A stretch of DNA of 64,000 nt, taken from assembly GCF_031085295.1 (NCBI RefSeq), contig NZ_JAVFWO010000002.1, forward strand, positions 496,001 through 560,000, given 5' to 3'. The notes below the pieces were generated by a model. The model worked only from the letters and a program-made list of their open reading frames with translations, did no database searches and was not told where the DNA came from. Positions 44,742 through 56,026 of the stretch are shown here, one piece after another. How positions within the stretch are numbered: position 1 is the first letter of the stretch; the number at the start of each line of letters is the position of its first letter. This stretch comes from Microbacterium psychrotolerans (GTDB taxonomy: Bacteria > Actinomycetota > Actinomycetes > Actinomycetales > Microbacteriaceae). The translations under genes and the position numbers were made by a program.

Positions 44742-45764
44742 TCAGAAACCGATGGCCTCGCGGTAGCGCGGCTTGTGGCCGGTGCGGATGCCGGTGACGC
44801 TGGGCTTGTTCTCGTAGACGCCGGCGCCCCAGTTGCCCTCGACGAGCACCGGACCCTCAGGGGTGACGACGATGTCCCAGCCGACGTACTGGATCTGCGG
44901 CACGACCCGCGCGACGCGGTCGACGAACTCCTTGACCTCGTCGATCATCGGCAGCTGGAAGTCCGCGATCAGGAAGCCGCTGTCGGGGTGGGCGACGTGC
45001 ACGTGCCCGTGCGAGTCGTACCCGGGACCGACCGCGCGCCCGTTCTGGTCGAGCATCGTGTAGAAGCCGCCGAACGTCATCTGGTCGCTCACCGCGCCGC
45101 GCCCGAACTTCTGCGCCATCGCCAGGATGTGCGTGGTCTCGCCGTCGAAGAAGGCGGTGACGCGCGTGGTGTTCACGGTGCCGGGGCACACCGCGGCGAG
45201 GTCCGCGTGCTGGCGGATGACCTCTTCGATCAGCAGCTCGCCGCGCGAGAGCAGGCCACGGTGGAACTCGTCCCAGTCGGTGATGTCGGCCGCGTGGTAG
45301 CGGTGCACGCCGGTGCCGGCCTGTCCGACGGGCTCCTTGGTGACGATGGTGCCCTGTTTCTCGGTGAAGGCGCGCACGGCGTCGGCATTGCCCTCCTCGA
45401 CGACCATCCAGTCGCGGAGAAGGAAGTCGCTGAAGGTGCGGTCGAACGCCACCTTGTCGTGGAAGAGGTGGCGGTAGTCCGGGTGGTCGTACTTCTGCGA
45501 CAGCTCGTTCGACACCGGGTGGGTCATGTAGGTCGCACGCTCCGCCCGCGTGAGGATGGCGAAGTCGTAGTCGACGTAGTCCTGGAATCCCACCTGCCGG
45601 AAGCCCGCCGACCACAGCATGTCGGCGACCACGGCAGGTGTCCACTTGCCGTGGTCGCGGGAGGTCTCCTTCGCGCGTTCGATCACCGATCCGACGTCGA
45701 TGCGACGCGCGCGGGCGGCGAGATAGCGAAGGCGGTTCGAGAGGGCGAGGCCCTGAGAAGGCAT
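44742..45764 (-). CDS. Sugar-transfer-associated ATP-grasp protein
   Basis: A 340-residue protein with an ATP-grasp fold. Recognisable stretches are KQGTIVTKEPVGQAGTGVHR (nucleotide-binding lysine region), GELLIEEVIRQHADLAAV, and the metal-binding end YVGWDIVVTPEGPVLVEGNW. It resembles the sugar-transfer associated ATP-grasp family, which is linked to envelope polysaccharide loci; the ligated substrate is unknown. ATG 45764 follows CGGAG. It is divergent from the racemase-like pair, 45 bp away, and shares the TAGTCTA -10 region with it. A joint envelope role is inference. Confidence 0.8.
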   Translation of the reverse strand: MPSQGLALSNRLRYLAARARRIDVGSVIERAKETSRDHGKWTPAVVADMLWSAGFRQVGFQDYVDYDFAILTRAERATYMTHPVSNELSQKYDHPDYRHLFHDKVAFDRTFSDFLLRDWMVVEEGNADAVRAFTEKQGTIVTKEPVGQAGTGVHRYHAADITDWDEFHRGLLSRGELLIEEVIRQHADLAAVCPGTVNTTRVTAFFDGETTHILAMAQKFGRGAVSDQMTFGGFYTMLDQNGRAVGPGYDSHGHVHVAHPDSGFLIADFQLPMIDEVKEFVDRVARVVPQIQYVGWDIVVTPEGPVLVEGNWGAGVYENKPSVTGIRTGHKPRYREAIGF

Positions 45765-45797
45765 GCGTGCTCCGGGATCGGGTGCGGGGGACCCCGA

Positions 45798-45804
45798 TAG
45801 TCTA
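45798..45804. promoter_or_regulatory. Shared bidirectional -10 (TAGTCTA)
   Basis: On the plus strand TAGTCT (45798-45803) lies exactly 6 nt before GTG 45810, so the racemase-like pair is leaderless. On the minus strand TAGACT (45804 to 45799) lies 34 nt before ATG 45764 of the ATP-grasp gene. The two hexamers overlap almost completely. Confidence 0.6.
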
Positions 45805-45809
45805 GAGGC

Positions 45810-46532
45810 GTGAGTTCCTCGATCCCTGGGCGCGGCGTGCCCGCGCCGGGATCGGGTCCCCGCAGCGGCCCGGTCGCCCGGATCTCGCGGGGCGCGCTCA
45901 CCGCGAACGCCCGTGCCGCCTGGGAGCGCGGCATCCGCTCGTTCGCTCCGTCGGTGTTCGAGGCGGATGCCTGGGGCCACGGCGCTGCTCTCGTGCGCGA
46001 AGTTCTCGAGTCGGAGGGCTTCGTCACGGCGGAAGCGTCGGTCGTCACCGCCGCCGAGGGACCCGCCGTCGCGCGACCGGCGACGACGCTCACTCCGTCG
46101 CCACTGTTCGGACTCCCCGGCGCCGGCACGTCCGCAACACCTGCCATGCGCCTCACCGGCACGGTGCTGTCGGTCAAGGACCTCCGCGCAGGCGAGGGCG
46201 TGTCGTACGGCTACGCCTACCGGGCCACCGCCGAGACCCGCATCGCGCTCGTGACGGGCGGCTACGCCCAGGGCATCGTGCGCGGGCTGGGCGGGGCCGT
46301 CGATGTCGCCGTGGAAGGCCGACGGCACCCCATCGTCGGGCGTGTCGCCATGGACGTCTGCGTCGTGGAGATCTCGGATGCCGCCGTCCGGCGCGGCGAC
46401 GAGGTGCTGTTCCTCGGCGATCCTGTGCGCGGCGAGCCGTCGCTCGAGAGCTGGGTGCGGGCGACCGGACTCAGCGAGGGAGAGCTCGTCACGATGGTGG
46501 GCCTTCGCGCGGTCCGCGAGGAGGCTGCGTGA
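45810..46532 (+). CDS. Alanine racemase C-terminal-domain protein lacking the PLP lysine
   Basis: A 240-residue protein. Residues about 22-75 are a remnant of the racemase N-terminus (VARISRGALTANARA then VFEADAWGHGAALVREVL). The PLP-lysine position of the usual KADAYGHG is Glu51. The rest of the barrel is missing. After a Pro/Ala linker comes a complete alanine-racemase C-terminal beta domain (about 113-240). It includes GEGVSYGYAYR with the second catalytic base Tyr133, GGYAQG, and GRVAMD. It overlaps the next gene by 4 nt (GTGA), so the two are translated together. The likely role is the tyrosine-bearing partner of that protein. Confidence 0.75.
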   Translation: MSSSIPGRGVPAPGSGPRSGPVARISRGALTANARAAWERGIRSFAPSVFEADAWGHGAALVREVLESEGFVTAEASVVTAAEGPAVARPATTLTPSPLFGLPGAGTSATPAMRLTGTVLSVKDLRAGEGVSYGYAYRATAETRIALVTGGYAQGIVRGLGGAVDVAVEGRRHPIVGRVAMDVCVVEISDAAVRRGDEVLFLGDPVRGEPSLESWVRATGLSEGELVTMVGLRAVREEAA

Positions 46533-47572
46533 CGGCGCGGCTGCACGTCGATCTGGCGGCGCTGACCGACAACATCGCGCGAGTGCGCGAGACCGTCGCG
46601 CCGGCCGAGCTCATGCTCGTCGTCAAGGACGACGCCTACGGCCACGGGCTGCACGCAGTCGTGAACACGGCTACCCGTGCCGGGGTGAGGTGGTTCGGGG
46701 CGTTCGACGTACGGACGGGAACCGCCGTGCGTGCCGCTGCCGGCGACGCGGTCCGCATCTTCACCTGGATCGCCGCGTCGCCCGACGACCTGCGTGCCGC
46801 CATCACGGCGCAGCTCGACCTCGGCATCGGTGACGCCGAACTCCTGGAGGAGCTGGCGGATGCCGCCTCCGACGCCGGCGCCACACCTCGCGTGCATCTC
46901 AAGATCGACACCGGACTTCACCGCAACGGCGTCCGCCCGGAGGAATGGAGCGCCTTCGTCGCAAGGGCCGCCGCGCTGCAGGCCGCCGGTCGGATCGACG
47001 TCGTGGGTGTCTGGAGCCACATCGCCGAAGCCTCGGACGCCGAGGACGACGACGCGCGCGCCGTGTTCGAGCGGGCACTGCAGCAGGCGGAGTCCGCCGG
47101 CATCCTCCCCGGGGTCCGGCATCTGGCTGCCAGCGCCGCGTCGTTCGCTCGGCCCGAGTTCCGGTACGACATGGTGCGGGTCGGCGCGTTCTGCTACGGC
47201 ATCCGATCCGCGGGCGGGCCGTCGGCCGCCAAGCTCGGACTGCGCACGATCGCCCGGCTCGAAGCCGAGGTGGTCGCCGTGCAGGAGGAAACGGTGCGGA
47301 TCGACATCGGTGCGTTCGACGGTCTGCCGAGTTCGCTGAGCGGTCGCGCGATGGTCGGCACGCCCGCCGGTGCGCGAAGGCTCGGCCCGCTGGGCGGTGT
47401 GCAGTCGCTCGTCGAGACGTGGACGGATGCCGAGGTCGGAGACGTCGTCACCATCTACGGTCCCGGCCGCTCCGGTGAGGGGACGGCGACCGACCTCGCC
47501 GAGCTCATCGGCACGATCGGCGAAGAGATCGCGGTGAGGATCTCGCCGCTGATCCCGCGCGTCTACACGTGA
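46529..47572 (+). CDS. Alanine racemase-like barrel protein lacking the C-domain tyrosine
   Basis: A 347-residue PLP fold type III protein. Lys33 in LMLVVKDDAYGHG is the PLP lysine. LKIDTGLHRNGV (Arg132), VVGVWSHIAEASD and YDMVRVGAFCYGI are the expected barrel motifs. In the C-terminal domain the segment that should read VSYG is replaced by VQEETVRIDIGAFDG, so the catalytic Tyr is absent. RLGPLGG stands where GRVCMD is expected. It could be a racemase only if another chain, such as the preceding gene product, supplies the tyrosine. The substrate (Ala, Ser or other) is unknown. Confidence 0.8.
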   Translation: MTARLHVDLAALTDNIARVRETVAPAELMLVVKDDAYGHGLHAVVNTATRAGVRWFGAFDVRTGTAVRAAAGDAVRIFTWIAASPDDLRAAITAQLDLGIGDAELLEELADAASDAGATPRVHLKIDTGLHRNGVRPEEWSAFVARAAALQAAGRIDVVGVWSHIAEASDAEDDDARAVFERALQQAESAGILPGVRHLAASAASFARPEFRYDMVRVGAFCYGIRSAGGPSAAKLGLRTIARLEAEVVAVQEETVRIDIGAFDGLPSSLSGRAMVGTPAGARRLGPLGGVQSLVETWTDAEVGDVVTIYGPGRSGEGTATDLAELIGTIGEEIAVRISPLIPRVYT

Positions 47573-47574
47573 AA

Positions 47575-47605
47575 GCCCCGTGAGACGCGCGGCGTCTCAC
47601 GGGGC
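47575..47605. terminator. Terminator between racemase-like and DUF7455 genes
   Basis: GCCCCGTGAGACGC (47575-47588) and GCGTCTCACGGGGC (47592-47605) form a perfect 14-bp stem with loop GCG. Confidence 0.8.
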
Positions 47606-47645
47606 GGTCGTCAGGGGGCTGCGGAGCAGCGGACCTCGGAGGGCC

Positions 47646-47864
47646 TTATTCCGCCAGCCGGGCCGTCTCGTCGTGCCACGAGGTCGCGATGCTGCGGAGC
47701 TTCTCTTCGTACTTGCGGCCGTGGTGGGCGCAGAAGAGCAGTTCGCTGCCGTTGACCTCGGCGGCGATGTAGGCCTGGGCGCCGCAGGAATCGCAGCGGT
47801 CCACCGCGGTCAGGCGGTACTCGAGGACGGCGCCGGGCTCTGTGGGTGTCGATAGCGTGGTCAT
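47646..47864 (-). CDS. Small zinc-binding DUF7455-like protein
   Basis: A 72-residue protein with AVDRCDSCGAQAYIAAEV and ELLFCAHHGRKYEEKL, giving CxxC and CxHH ligands for one zinc. It is a widespread small actinobacterial protein close to sigma-factor and topoisomerase genes. Function is unknown. ATG 47864 has the strong GAGGAGG upstream; the frame continues to 47918, but that start is not supported. Confidence 0.85.
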   Translation of the reverse strand: MTTLSTPTEPGAVLEYRLTAVDRCDSCGAQAYIAAEVNGSELLFCAHHGRKYEEKLRSIATSWHDETARLAE

Positions 47865-48032
47865 TTCGGTGCCTCCTCGTATATGTAGAACTCTTGGGCC
47901 GTGATGAGATACAACCACGGGGATGTTTCGAGAATGCCGCGAACAGGCGACATTTCGCTGAGCGCGTAGCGCTGCTCGGCGTGGAGCGTGTCTGCGCAGC
48001 CGTGTCAGGCGCGCGGATTACGATGGGAGACT

Positions 48033-50114
<2,082 letters not shown>

Positions 50115-50144
50115 CGCCTGGCCGACCCAGGACCGTGCCGGCGA

Positions 50145-50161
50145 GCGACGATGCTCGTCGC
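50145..50161. terminator. Weak hairpin between parE and parC
   Basis: GCGACGA, loop TGC, TCGTCGC: a 7-bp stem between convergent genes. It is weak, but no better candidate is seen in the 123-bp gap. Confidence 0.35.
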
Positions 50162-50237
50162 GTCGAGACCGCATAGCGGGCAACCCCCGCGAGAGCCGTG
50201 CTCGCCTCGCCCCAGCGGGCGGGAGAGCCGGCTCGGC

Positions 50238-52697
50238 TCAGCGGATGCCGGTGCCGACCGCGCCGACGACGCCGTCGAGAGCGGTCCCCGACGCGTCGCG
50301 CTTCGCGCCCGCAGCAGGCAACGCGCGGACCGCCCCGTCGGAGCCGATGGCACGCGGATCCGTGCCCACCCAGGCGATCGTGAGCGCGTCCTCGCCGCGG
50401 AGGAAGCGATGGGCGCGTACACCGCCGGTCGCGCGCCCCTTGGCGGGGAACTCGCTGAAGAGCGACACCTTGGCGCTGCCGGCGTCGGTGCCCGGAAGCG
50501 CGGTGGTCGAGCCGGCGATCGTCACCACGACCGCGTCGAACTCGGACGGCCCGACGACGTCGAAGGCGATGACCTGCGCGCCGTCGGTGAGCCGGATCCC
50601 GGCCATACCGCCGGCGGAGCGGCCCTGCGGGCGCACCGACGACGCGTCGAAGCGCAGGAGCTGGGAATCGCTCGCGACGAACACCAGCTCGGCGCCGTCG
50701 GAGGCCGGTGCGGCGCCGACGACCCGATCGCCGTCCTTGAGCGCGATGATCTCGATGTCGTGCTTGCTGCCGAGCTCACTCGCAGCGACCCGCTTGACCA
50801 CCCCCTGCGCCGTGCCGACGGCGATCGGCGGGGCGTCGGCGAGCGGGACCAGGGCGACGACGTGCTCGCCGCCGCTCAGTCCGAGGTACTGATCGGCGCG
50901 CGTGCCGGCGCCCAACTGCACCGAGTTGCCGGGGACCGAGGGCAGGTCGACGGGGGAGAGGCGCACCAGGCGGCCCAGGCTCGTCACCGCGCCGATGTCG
51001 CCGCGGGTCGTCGCGTCCACCGAGGAGCGGATCGCGTCGTGCTTCGACCGGCGTGCCGGCGGCACGACGCCGCCACCGGGCGCATCGGCGACCAGCTCGG
51101 CGCGGACCATGCGTCCGGTGGCCGAGAGGAAGACCCGACACGGGGCGTCCGCGATCTGGAGGTCGGCAGCCGCTGCGGCGGCGCGTGAGCGCGGCTGCAC
51201 CGGGCCGCCGTTGAGGAGGAGGGTGCGCCGCGGGGTTCCGAACGCCTCGGCGGCGGCATCCAGTTCCTGGGCGACCTGCGCGCGCAGCAGCACGTCGCTG
51301 CCGAGCAGCTCTTCGAGCTGGGCGATCTCCTTCTTGAGGTTGTCGCGCTCCGCCTCGAGCTCGATGCGGGAGAACTTCGTCAGCCGGCGCAGTCGCAGCT
51401 CGAGGATGTATTCGGACTGCGCCTCCGACAGATCGAAGACGCTCATCAGACGCTGGCGCGCCTGCTCGCCGTCGTCGGAGGTGCGGATGACCTGGATGAC
51501 CTCGTCGATGTCGAGGATCGCGATGAGGAGACCTTCGACCAGGTGCAGTCGCTCCTGGCGCCGGGCGAGCCGGTAGCGGCTGCGGCGCGTGACGACGCTG
51601 ATGCGGTGGTCGAGGTAGACGCGCAGGAGTTCCCGGAGCCCGAGCGTCTGCGGCTGGCCTTCGACGAGGGCGACGTTGTTGATGCTGAACGAGTCCTCGA
51701 GCGGCGTCAGCCGGTAGAGGTGGTCGAGCACCGCCTGCGGGTCGAAACCGGTCTTGATGCCGATGACCAGACGCAGGCCGTGGTGGCGGTCGGTGAGGTC
51801 GTTGACGTCCGCGATGCCCTGCAGCTTCTTGGCAGTGACCGCGTCCTTGATCTTCTCGATCACGCGCTCCGGGCCGACGAGGTAGGGCAGCTCGGTGACG
51901 ATGAGGCCGGTGCGGCGCGGACCGAGCGACTCGATCGACACTTTCGCCCGGGTGCGGAAGCTGCCGCGCCCGTTCGTGTACGCGTCCTTGATGCCGTCGA
52001 GACCGACGATGATGCCGCCACCGGGAAGGTCAGGACCGGGCACGAACTCCATGAGCTCTTCGACGGTGGCCTCGGGGTTGTCGAGCAGATGCGTGGCAGC
52101 ACCCACGACCTCGATGAGGTTGTGCGGCGCCATGTTCGTCGCCATGCCGACGGCGATGCCGGTCGTGCCGTTGACGAGCAGGTTGGGGAAGGCGGCCGGC
52201 AGCACTTCGGGCTGCTGGAACTGTCCGTCGTAGTTGGGGATGAAGTCGACGACGTCCTCGTCGAGATTCTCGGTGAGCGCAAGCGCCGGAGGGGCGAGAC
52301 GGGCCTCGGTGTAGCGAGGGGCCGCGGGCCCGTCGTCGAGCGAGCCGAAGTTGCCGTGTCCGTCGACCAGGGGCACGCGCAGCGAGAACGGCTGCGCGAG
52401 CCGCACGAGTGCGTCGTAGATGGGCGCGTCGCCGTGCGGGTGCAGCTTTCCCATCACCTCGCCGACGACGCGGGCGCTCTTGACGTGGCCGCGGTCGGGG
52501 CGCAGGCCCATGTCGGCCATCTGGAAGAGGATGCGCCGCTGCACCGGCTTCAGCCCGTCGCGCGCGTCGGGGAGCGCGCGCGAATAGATCACCGAGTAGG
52601 CGTACTCGAGGAACGACGTCTGCATCTCGGACGAGACGTCGACGTCCTCGATGCGTCCGTGGTCGGCGGGTGAGGAATCGGTGCGGGAAGCGGGCAT
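50238..52697 (-). CDS. parC: Topoisomerase IV / type IIA topoisomerase subunit A
   Basis: DNA-cleaving subunit, 819 residues. The active-site tyrosine is Tyr129 in [10 protein letters not shown]. The quinolone-region sequence [15 protein letters not shown] (about 86-100) is conserved. A six-bladed C-terminal beta-pinwheel is expected from about 500 on. The canonical GyrA box QRRGGRG is not present; a loose [11 protein letters not shown] stands in its place, which favours topoisomerase IV over gyrase. It converges on parE, unlike the same-strand layout of many bacteria. ATG 52697. Confidence 0.9.
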   Translation of the reverse strand: MPASRTDSSPADHGRIEDVDVSSEMQTSFLEYAYSVIYSRALPDARDGLKPVQRRILFQMADMGLRPDRGHVKSARVVGEVMGKLHPHGDAPIYDALVRLAQPFSLRVPLVDGHGNFGSLDDGPAAPRYTEARLAPPALALTENLDEDVVDFIPNYDGQFQQPEVLPAAFPNLLVNGTTGIAVGMATNMAPHNLIEVVGAATHLLDNPEATVEELMEFVPGPDLPGGGIIVGLDGIKDAYTNGRGSFRTRAKVSIESLGPRRTGLIVTELPYLVGPERVIEKIKDAVTAKKLQGIADVNDLTDRHHGLRLVIGIKTGFDPQAVLDHLYRLTPLEDSFSINNVALVEGQPQTLGLRELLRVYLDHRISVVTRRSRYRLARRQERLHLVEGLLIAILDIDEVIQVIRTSDDGEQARQRLMSVFDLSEAQSEYILELRLRRLTKFSRIELEAERDNLKKEIAQLEELLGSDVLLRAQVAQELDAAAEAFGTPRRTLLLNGGPVQPRSRAAAAAADLQIADAPCRVFLSATGRMVRAELVADAPGGGVVPPARRSKHDAIRSSVDATTRGDIGAVTSLGRLVRLSPVDLPSVPGNSVQLGAGTRADQYLGLSGGEHVVALVPLADAPPIAVGTAQGVVKRVAASELGSKHDIEIIALKDGDRVVGAAPASDGAELVFVASDSQLLRFDASSVRPQGRSAGGMAGIRLTDGAQVIAFDVVGPSEFDAVVVTIAGSTTALPGTDAGSAKVSLFSEFPAKGRATGGVRAHRFLRGEDALTIAWVGTDPRAIGSDGAVRALPAAGAKRDASGTALDGVVGAVGTGIR

Positions 52698-52763
52698 GTG
52701 TCGATGAAGCCTCGGGTGACGGCGGGAGCGGTGGGGCAGCCGCGGTGTGCGAGACTGGCCCCG

Positions 52764-53879
52764 ATGTCCCTCAGCCTACCCGCGGACCCGCCGCGCGCCC
52801 GGAGCCTCACCCGTGTCGTGCCCCAGATGTCGGCGGCGCTGAACGGCGGATCGGAGTGGTTCGCACCGGCGCGGAGCGCGATCGTGTGGGTCATCGACGG
52901 CCTGGGCGTTTCGAACCTCGCGGCGCGCGCCGGGCACGCGCGATTCCTCAGCGAGGCGCGGACGAAGCGGGACACCGCACGCACCGTGTTCCCCTCGACC
53001 ACGGCTGCCGCTCTGACCAGTCTGCTCACCGGCGCCCTGCCGGGGGAGCACGGCATCGTCGGCTACCGCGCCCGGGTTCCCGGCACCGACGACGTCGTCA
53101 ACATGCTGCGCGGGTGGGACACCGATGGCCTTCCACTGTCGTTCCAGCGCGCAGCGCCACTGTCGGCCACGCTCGGCCGGCCGTTCTTCGCCGTGTCGCG
53201 CAACGAGTACGCGCGCACCGGATTCACGGCCGCGACGCTCGGCGAAGCCGAGTTCCACGGAGCGGACGACCTCGACGAACGCGTGCGCGTCGCCGCCGAC
53301 CTGGCGGCGCGGCATCCGGGCTCGCTCGTCTATCTGTACGCGGCCGATCTCGACGCCGTGGGACACAAGCGCGGCTGGGAGTCCGACGAGTGGGTGGCTG
53401 CTCTGGAACGGGTCGACGCCGCAGCCCGCACGCTGGCCGCATCGATTGACCGCGGCACCGGCGTCGTCGTCACCTCCGATCACGGCATGATCGACGTCCC
53501 CCGGCACCGCCACATCCTGCTCGACGAGACCGGCGAGCTCCTCGACGGGGTCCGCCTCATCGGCGGCGAGCCGCGCATGCTGCAGCTGTATACCGAGGCC
53601 GGGCAGGCCGACGCCGTGCTCGCGCGGTGGCGCGAGGCGGAGGCATCCCGCTCCTGGGTCTTCTCCCGCGCCGAGCTGGAGGCGTCGGGACTCATGGGGG
53701 CTGTCGACCCGGAGGTCGGCGCCCGGATCGGCGACGTGATCGTCGCCCCGCGCGCCGGAATCGCGTACTACGACGATCGCCTCGCCGACAAGGCACCGCA
53801 GAAGATGGTGGGACAGCACGGCTCGCTCACCGATGAGGAGCGGGTCGTGCCGCTCATCCGGCTCGGCGCGTTCGCCTGA
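52764..53879 (+). CDS. Alkaline phosphatase-superfamily phosphodiesterase
   Basis: A 371-residue protein of the nucleotide pyrophosphatase/phosphodiesterase branch. Metal ligands and the nucleophile are visible: VIDGLGV (Asp), [22 protein letters not shown] (threonine nucleophile), [16 protein letters not shown] (Asp and His), [10 protein letters not shown] (Asp-His), and [10 protein letters not shown] (last His). No signal peptide is seen, so it is probably cytosolic. The substrate is unknown. ATG 52764 is chosen over an in-frame ATG at 52698; it has CTGGCCCCG, not a good Shine-Dalgarno. The gene is divergent from parC. Confidence 0.88.
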   Translation: MSLSLPADPPRARSLTRVVPQMSAALNGGSEWFAPARSAIVWVIDGLGVSNLAARAGHARFLSEARTKRDTARTVFPSTTAAALTSLLTGALPGEHGIVGYRARVPGTDDVVNMLRGWDTDGLPLSFQRAAPLSATLGRPFFAVSRNEYARTGFTAATLGEAEFHGADDLDERVRVAADLAARHPGSLVYLYAADLDAVGHKRGWESDEWVAALERVDAAARTLAASIDRGTGVVVTSDHGMIDVPRHRHILLDETGELLDGVRLIGGEPRMLQLYTEAGQADAVLARWREAEASRSWVFSRAELEASGLMGAVDPEVGARIGDVIVAPRAGIAYYDDRLADKAPQKMVGQHGSLTDEERVVPLIRLGAFA

Positions 53880-53936
53880 TCTCGATGGCGTCGGCGCACT
53901 TCGTGCAGCGTCGCACTCGACCGGGCGGACCCGGCG

Positions 53937-54980
53937 TCAGTCGTCGGAACGGGCGCCGAAGACGATCTCATCCCACGAGGGCATCGAGGTGCGCCCCTTG
54001 CGGCGACCCGCCTCCGCCACCGCGGCGGGAGTGGGCGCCTGATAGTCGGATGCCGGCGGCTCGTCGTCGGCTGGTGCCTCGTCGTAGCCCGGTTCTAGGG
54101 CGTCGAACAGTGCGACCGGCGCCGAGGAGCGCTGCGGTGCGGCCACTTCTTCGGCGCCCGGCAGCGGCTCGCGCTGACCGCGGCGACGGCGCAGCGCCTC
54201 GAGAAGGTCGGCGGTCTCGGCCGACGTGACGACGCTGGGCTCGCTGGCGCGCTTGATCGCCGCCTCCTGGACGGCGGGAGCGGCAGGCGAGGGGATGTCC
54301 GGCGATTCGATGTCGGCGTCCGGGAGCCGTCGTGGTCCGAAGGCGCCGCTGTCGAAGCGCGAGTCGTCCTTGGCCGGCGCGCTGTCCAGTGCCCGCAGGC
54401 GCGGGATCAGCCCTTCGGGGAGCGACCCTTGGCGGGAGAGCTGGATCGCGTCGGAGTTCAGCGGCGACAGGGTGCTGCGACGCGGGTCGAAGCCCCAGCG
54501 GGCATCGTGTCCGATGTCGTTGGCCGTGAACTCGAGCTTGACCGTCCAGCCGGTGGGCGCCTTCCAGCTGGTCCATCGTTCGCCGATCGCGCCCGCCTCG
54601 GCGAGCTTGGCGCGCACGGCGGAGCCGAAGGTGGTCTGTCCGTCGCCCTCGAAGTCGCCGCCGAGAAGCACCGGAACCGCCAGCGCCTGTCCGACGACGT
54701 GCTCGCGCTCGGCCAGCACGGGTCCTTCGAAGCGCACCACGTCCTCGACGCGCGCGCCGAGGAGCTCGGCGACCTCGCGGGCGGACAGCCCGGAGCGGAT
54801 GTGCGCCTGGATCTCACGCGGACTCGCGCGCGGCGCTTGAACGTCGCCGCCGCGGTCGCGCCGCGCCTTGCGCAGCTCGACCCGCAGCACATCGTCGACA
54901 TCGAGCGAGAATCTCTCGCCGGACTCGGTCGCCAGGATGAGCTTGTCGTCCTCGGTTCCGATGACCTTGAGCTGTTCCAT
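53937..54980 (-). CDS. sepH: Septation protein SepH
   Basis: A 347-residue protein of the SepH (DUF3071) family, which stimulates FtsZ assembly in actinobacteria. The N-terminus MEQLKVIGTEDDKLILATE and the helix-turn-helix-like SPREIQAHIRSGLSAREVAELLG are conserved. A disordered Pro/Ala/Asp-rich middle (about 200-320) leads to the conserved C-terminal peptide KGRTSMPSWDEIVFG. ATG 54980 follows AAGGGG. Confidence 0.92.
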   Translation of the reverse strand: MEQLKVIGTEDDKLILATESGERFSLDVDDVLRVELRKARRDRGGDVQAPRASPREIQAHIRSGLSAREVAELLGARVEDVVRFEGPVLAEREHVVGQALAVPVLLGGDFEGDGQTTFGSAVRAKLAEAGAIGERWTSWKAPTGWTVKLEFTANDIGHDARWGFDPRRSTLSPLNSDAIQLSRQGSLPEGLIPRLRALDSAPAKDDSRFDSGAFGPRRLPDADIESPDIPSPAAPAVQEAAIKRASEPSVVTSAETADLLEALRRRRGQREPLPGAEEVAAPQRSSAPVALFDALEPGYDEAPADDEPPASDYQAPTPAAVAEAGRRKGRTSMPSWDEIVFGARSDD

Positions 54981-55242
54981 GCGAACGCCCCTTACTTTTC
55001 CCTTGGGCTCACGGCTGTACTTCCCCGTCGGGCTGATGGCAGCCGATGCTGCCTGATCCGCCCCATCGTGTCACAGCGAAGTGCGCTGGCCGGGAATATA
55101 CGGCGCGTGCCGCGAGTTTCACGCGAACGCACGTGGTGGACACCGCCGGACGCATTTGCGAAAAGGGGAACCGTCGTGCAAACTATCGCCGCCCGCAAGG
55201 GCGAGCGCAACCCGCGATACCCGGAAGTTGAGACGTTCACGC
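54981..55242. promoter_or_regulatory. sepH / DUF4193 divergent region
   Basis: 262 bp without a supported gene. TTGCGA (55156-55161) is a possible -35 for DUF4193, with AAACT at about 17 nt spacing. A small frame from GTG at about 55176 overlaps the DUF4193 start, but I do not think it is real. I see no strong operator. Confidence 0.35.
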
Positions 55243-55536
55243 ATGGCCACCGATTACGACGCCCCCCGCAAGACCGAGGACGACAGCGAGTCGATCGAAG
55301 CGCTCAAGGAGCGCGTTCCCGACAAGCTCTCGGGCTCGGTCGATGCGGAGGATGCCGACAACCCGTCGGGCTTCGAGCTGCCCGGTGCCGACCTCTCGGA
55401 CCTCGAGCTCGACGTCGTCGTTCTCCCGCCCCAGGAGGATGAGTTCACCTGCTCGAACTGCTTCCTCGTGAAGCACCGCTCGCAGCTCGATCACGAGACG
55501 GCCGACGGCCCTATCTGCGCGGAGTGCTCCGCGTGA
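55243..55536 (+). CDS. DUF4193 family zinc-ribbon protein
   Basis: A 97-residue acidic protein starting MATDYDAPRKTEDD and ending with a C4 zinc site (DEFTCSNCFLVKHRSQ, then GPICAECSA). DUF4193 is conserved and highly expressed across actinobacteria; its function is not established, and a transcription-related role is a common guess. Its 3' end overlaps the convergent DUF3093 gene by 26 bp. The protein is strongly acidic before the zinc site, as usual for the family. Confidence 0.92.
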   Translation: MATDYDAPRKTEDDSESIEALKERVPDKLSGSVDAEDADNPSGFELPGADLSDLELDVVVLPPQEDEFTCSNCFLVKHRSQLDHETADGPICAECSA

Positions 55537-56014
55537 TCTGAGCCCGCCGCACAGCGGCGGACAGTCGATCCGGCGTCCGCGAGGAGATTACCCACGCGGT
55601 CGTCGGGTCGTCGACATCGGTCACCGGGATGACGACGAGTCCGTCGATCCCGCCGCGGATCAGATGCCACGACCGCGGGTCGAGACCCGCACCGCGCGCG
55701 TGCCGCGCATCGTCGCCGACGTGCACCACGGGCGCACCGAGGAACTCGACGCCGATATGAGCACGTCCCGCCCGCAGCTCACCGTCGCGGACCTCGACCA
55801 CCGGGGCCGCGGCGATGAGCAGTGCGATCAGCAGCACCCCCACGCAGATGCCCACGACGAGAGCGATCGTGGTGTCGATCGGCGTGAGGACGAGGGCCGC
55901 CATGGGGGCAGCGACTGCTGCTGCGACGAGGATCCACAGGGAGGGTCCGAGCCGCTCCCGGTAGCCGTCGGTGCGGCCGCTTCGAGCATCGGCGTGACGC
56001 ATGGAGTTCTGCAT
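55511..56014 (-). CDS. DUF3093 family membrane protein
   Basis: A 167-residue protein with two hydrophobic helices near the N-terminus (LWILVAAAVAAPMAALVLTP and TTIALVVGICVGVLLIALLI) and a soluble beta-rich domain. ELRAGRAHIGVEFLGAPVVH and PTTAWVISSRTPDRLSAAVR are typical of DUF3093. Function is unknown. ATG 56014 (AGGG close by) is preferred to ATG 56002. The divergent dut start is only 12 bp away, so the promoters must lie within the neighbouring genes. This head-to-head pairing with dut recurs in actinobacteria. Confidence 0.85.
   Translation of the reverse strand: MQNSMRHADARSGRTDGYRERLGPSLWILVAAAVAAPMAALVLTPIDTTIALVVGICVGVLLIALLIAAAPVVEVRDGELRAGRAHIGVEFLGAPVVHVGDDARHARGAGLDPRSWHLIRGGIDGLVVIPVTDVDDPTTAWVISSRTPDRLSAAVRRAQITRSTPRR
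55518..55533. terminator. Hairpin inside overlapping 3' ends
   Basis: CGCGGAG, TG, CTCCGCG: a small dyad lying within the 26-bp overlap of the DUF4193 and DUF3093 reading frames. It is the only terminator candidate for either gene. Confidence 0.4.
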
Positions 56015-56020
56015 TACCCT
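56015..56020 (+). promoter_or_regulatory. -10 of leaderless dut
   Basis: TACCCT, six bases CGTTGG, then GTG 56027. The hexamer touches the start codon of the divergent DUF3093 gene. Confidence 0.55.
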
Positions 56021-56026
56021 CGTTGG

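Noticed and set aside
50238..52697. gyrA
   Set aside because: There is no canonical GyrA box in the C-terminal domain and the partner gene is not beside dnaN-recF, so topoisomerase IV is the better call.
55176..55270. A small upstream frame (VQTIAARKGERNPRYP...) before DUF4193
   Set aside because: It overlaps the DUF4193 start in another frame and nothing shows that it is translated beyond a weak purine stretch.
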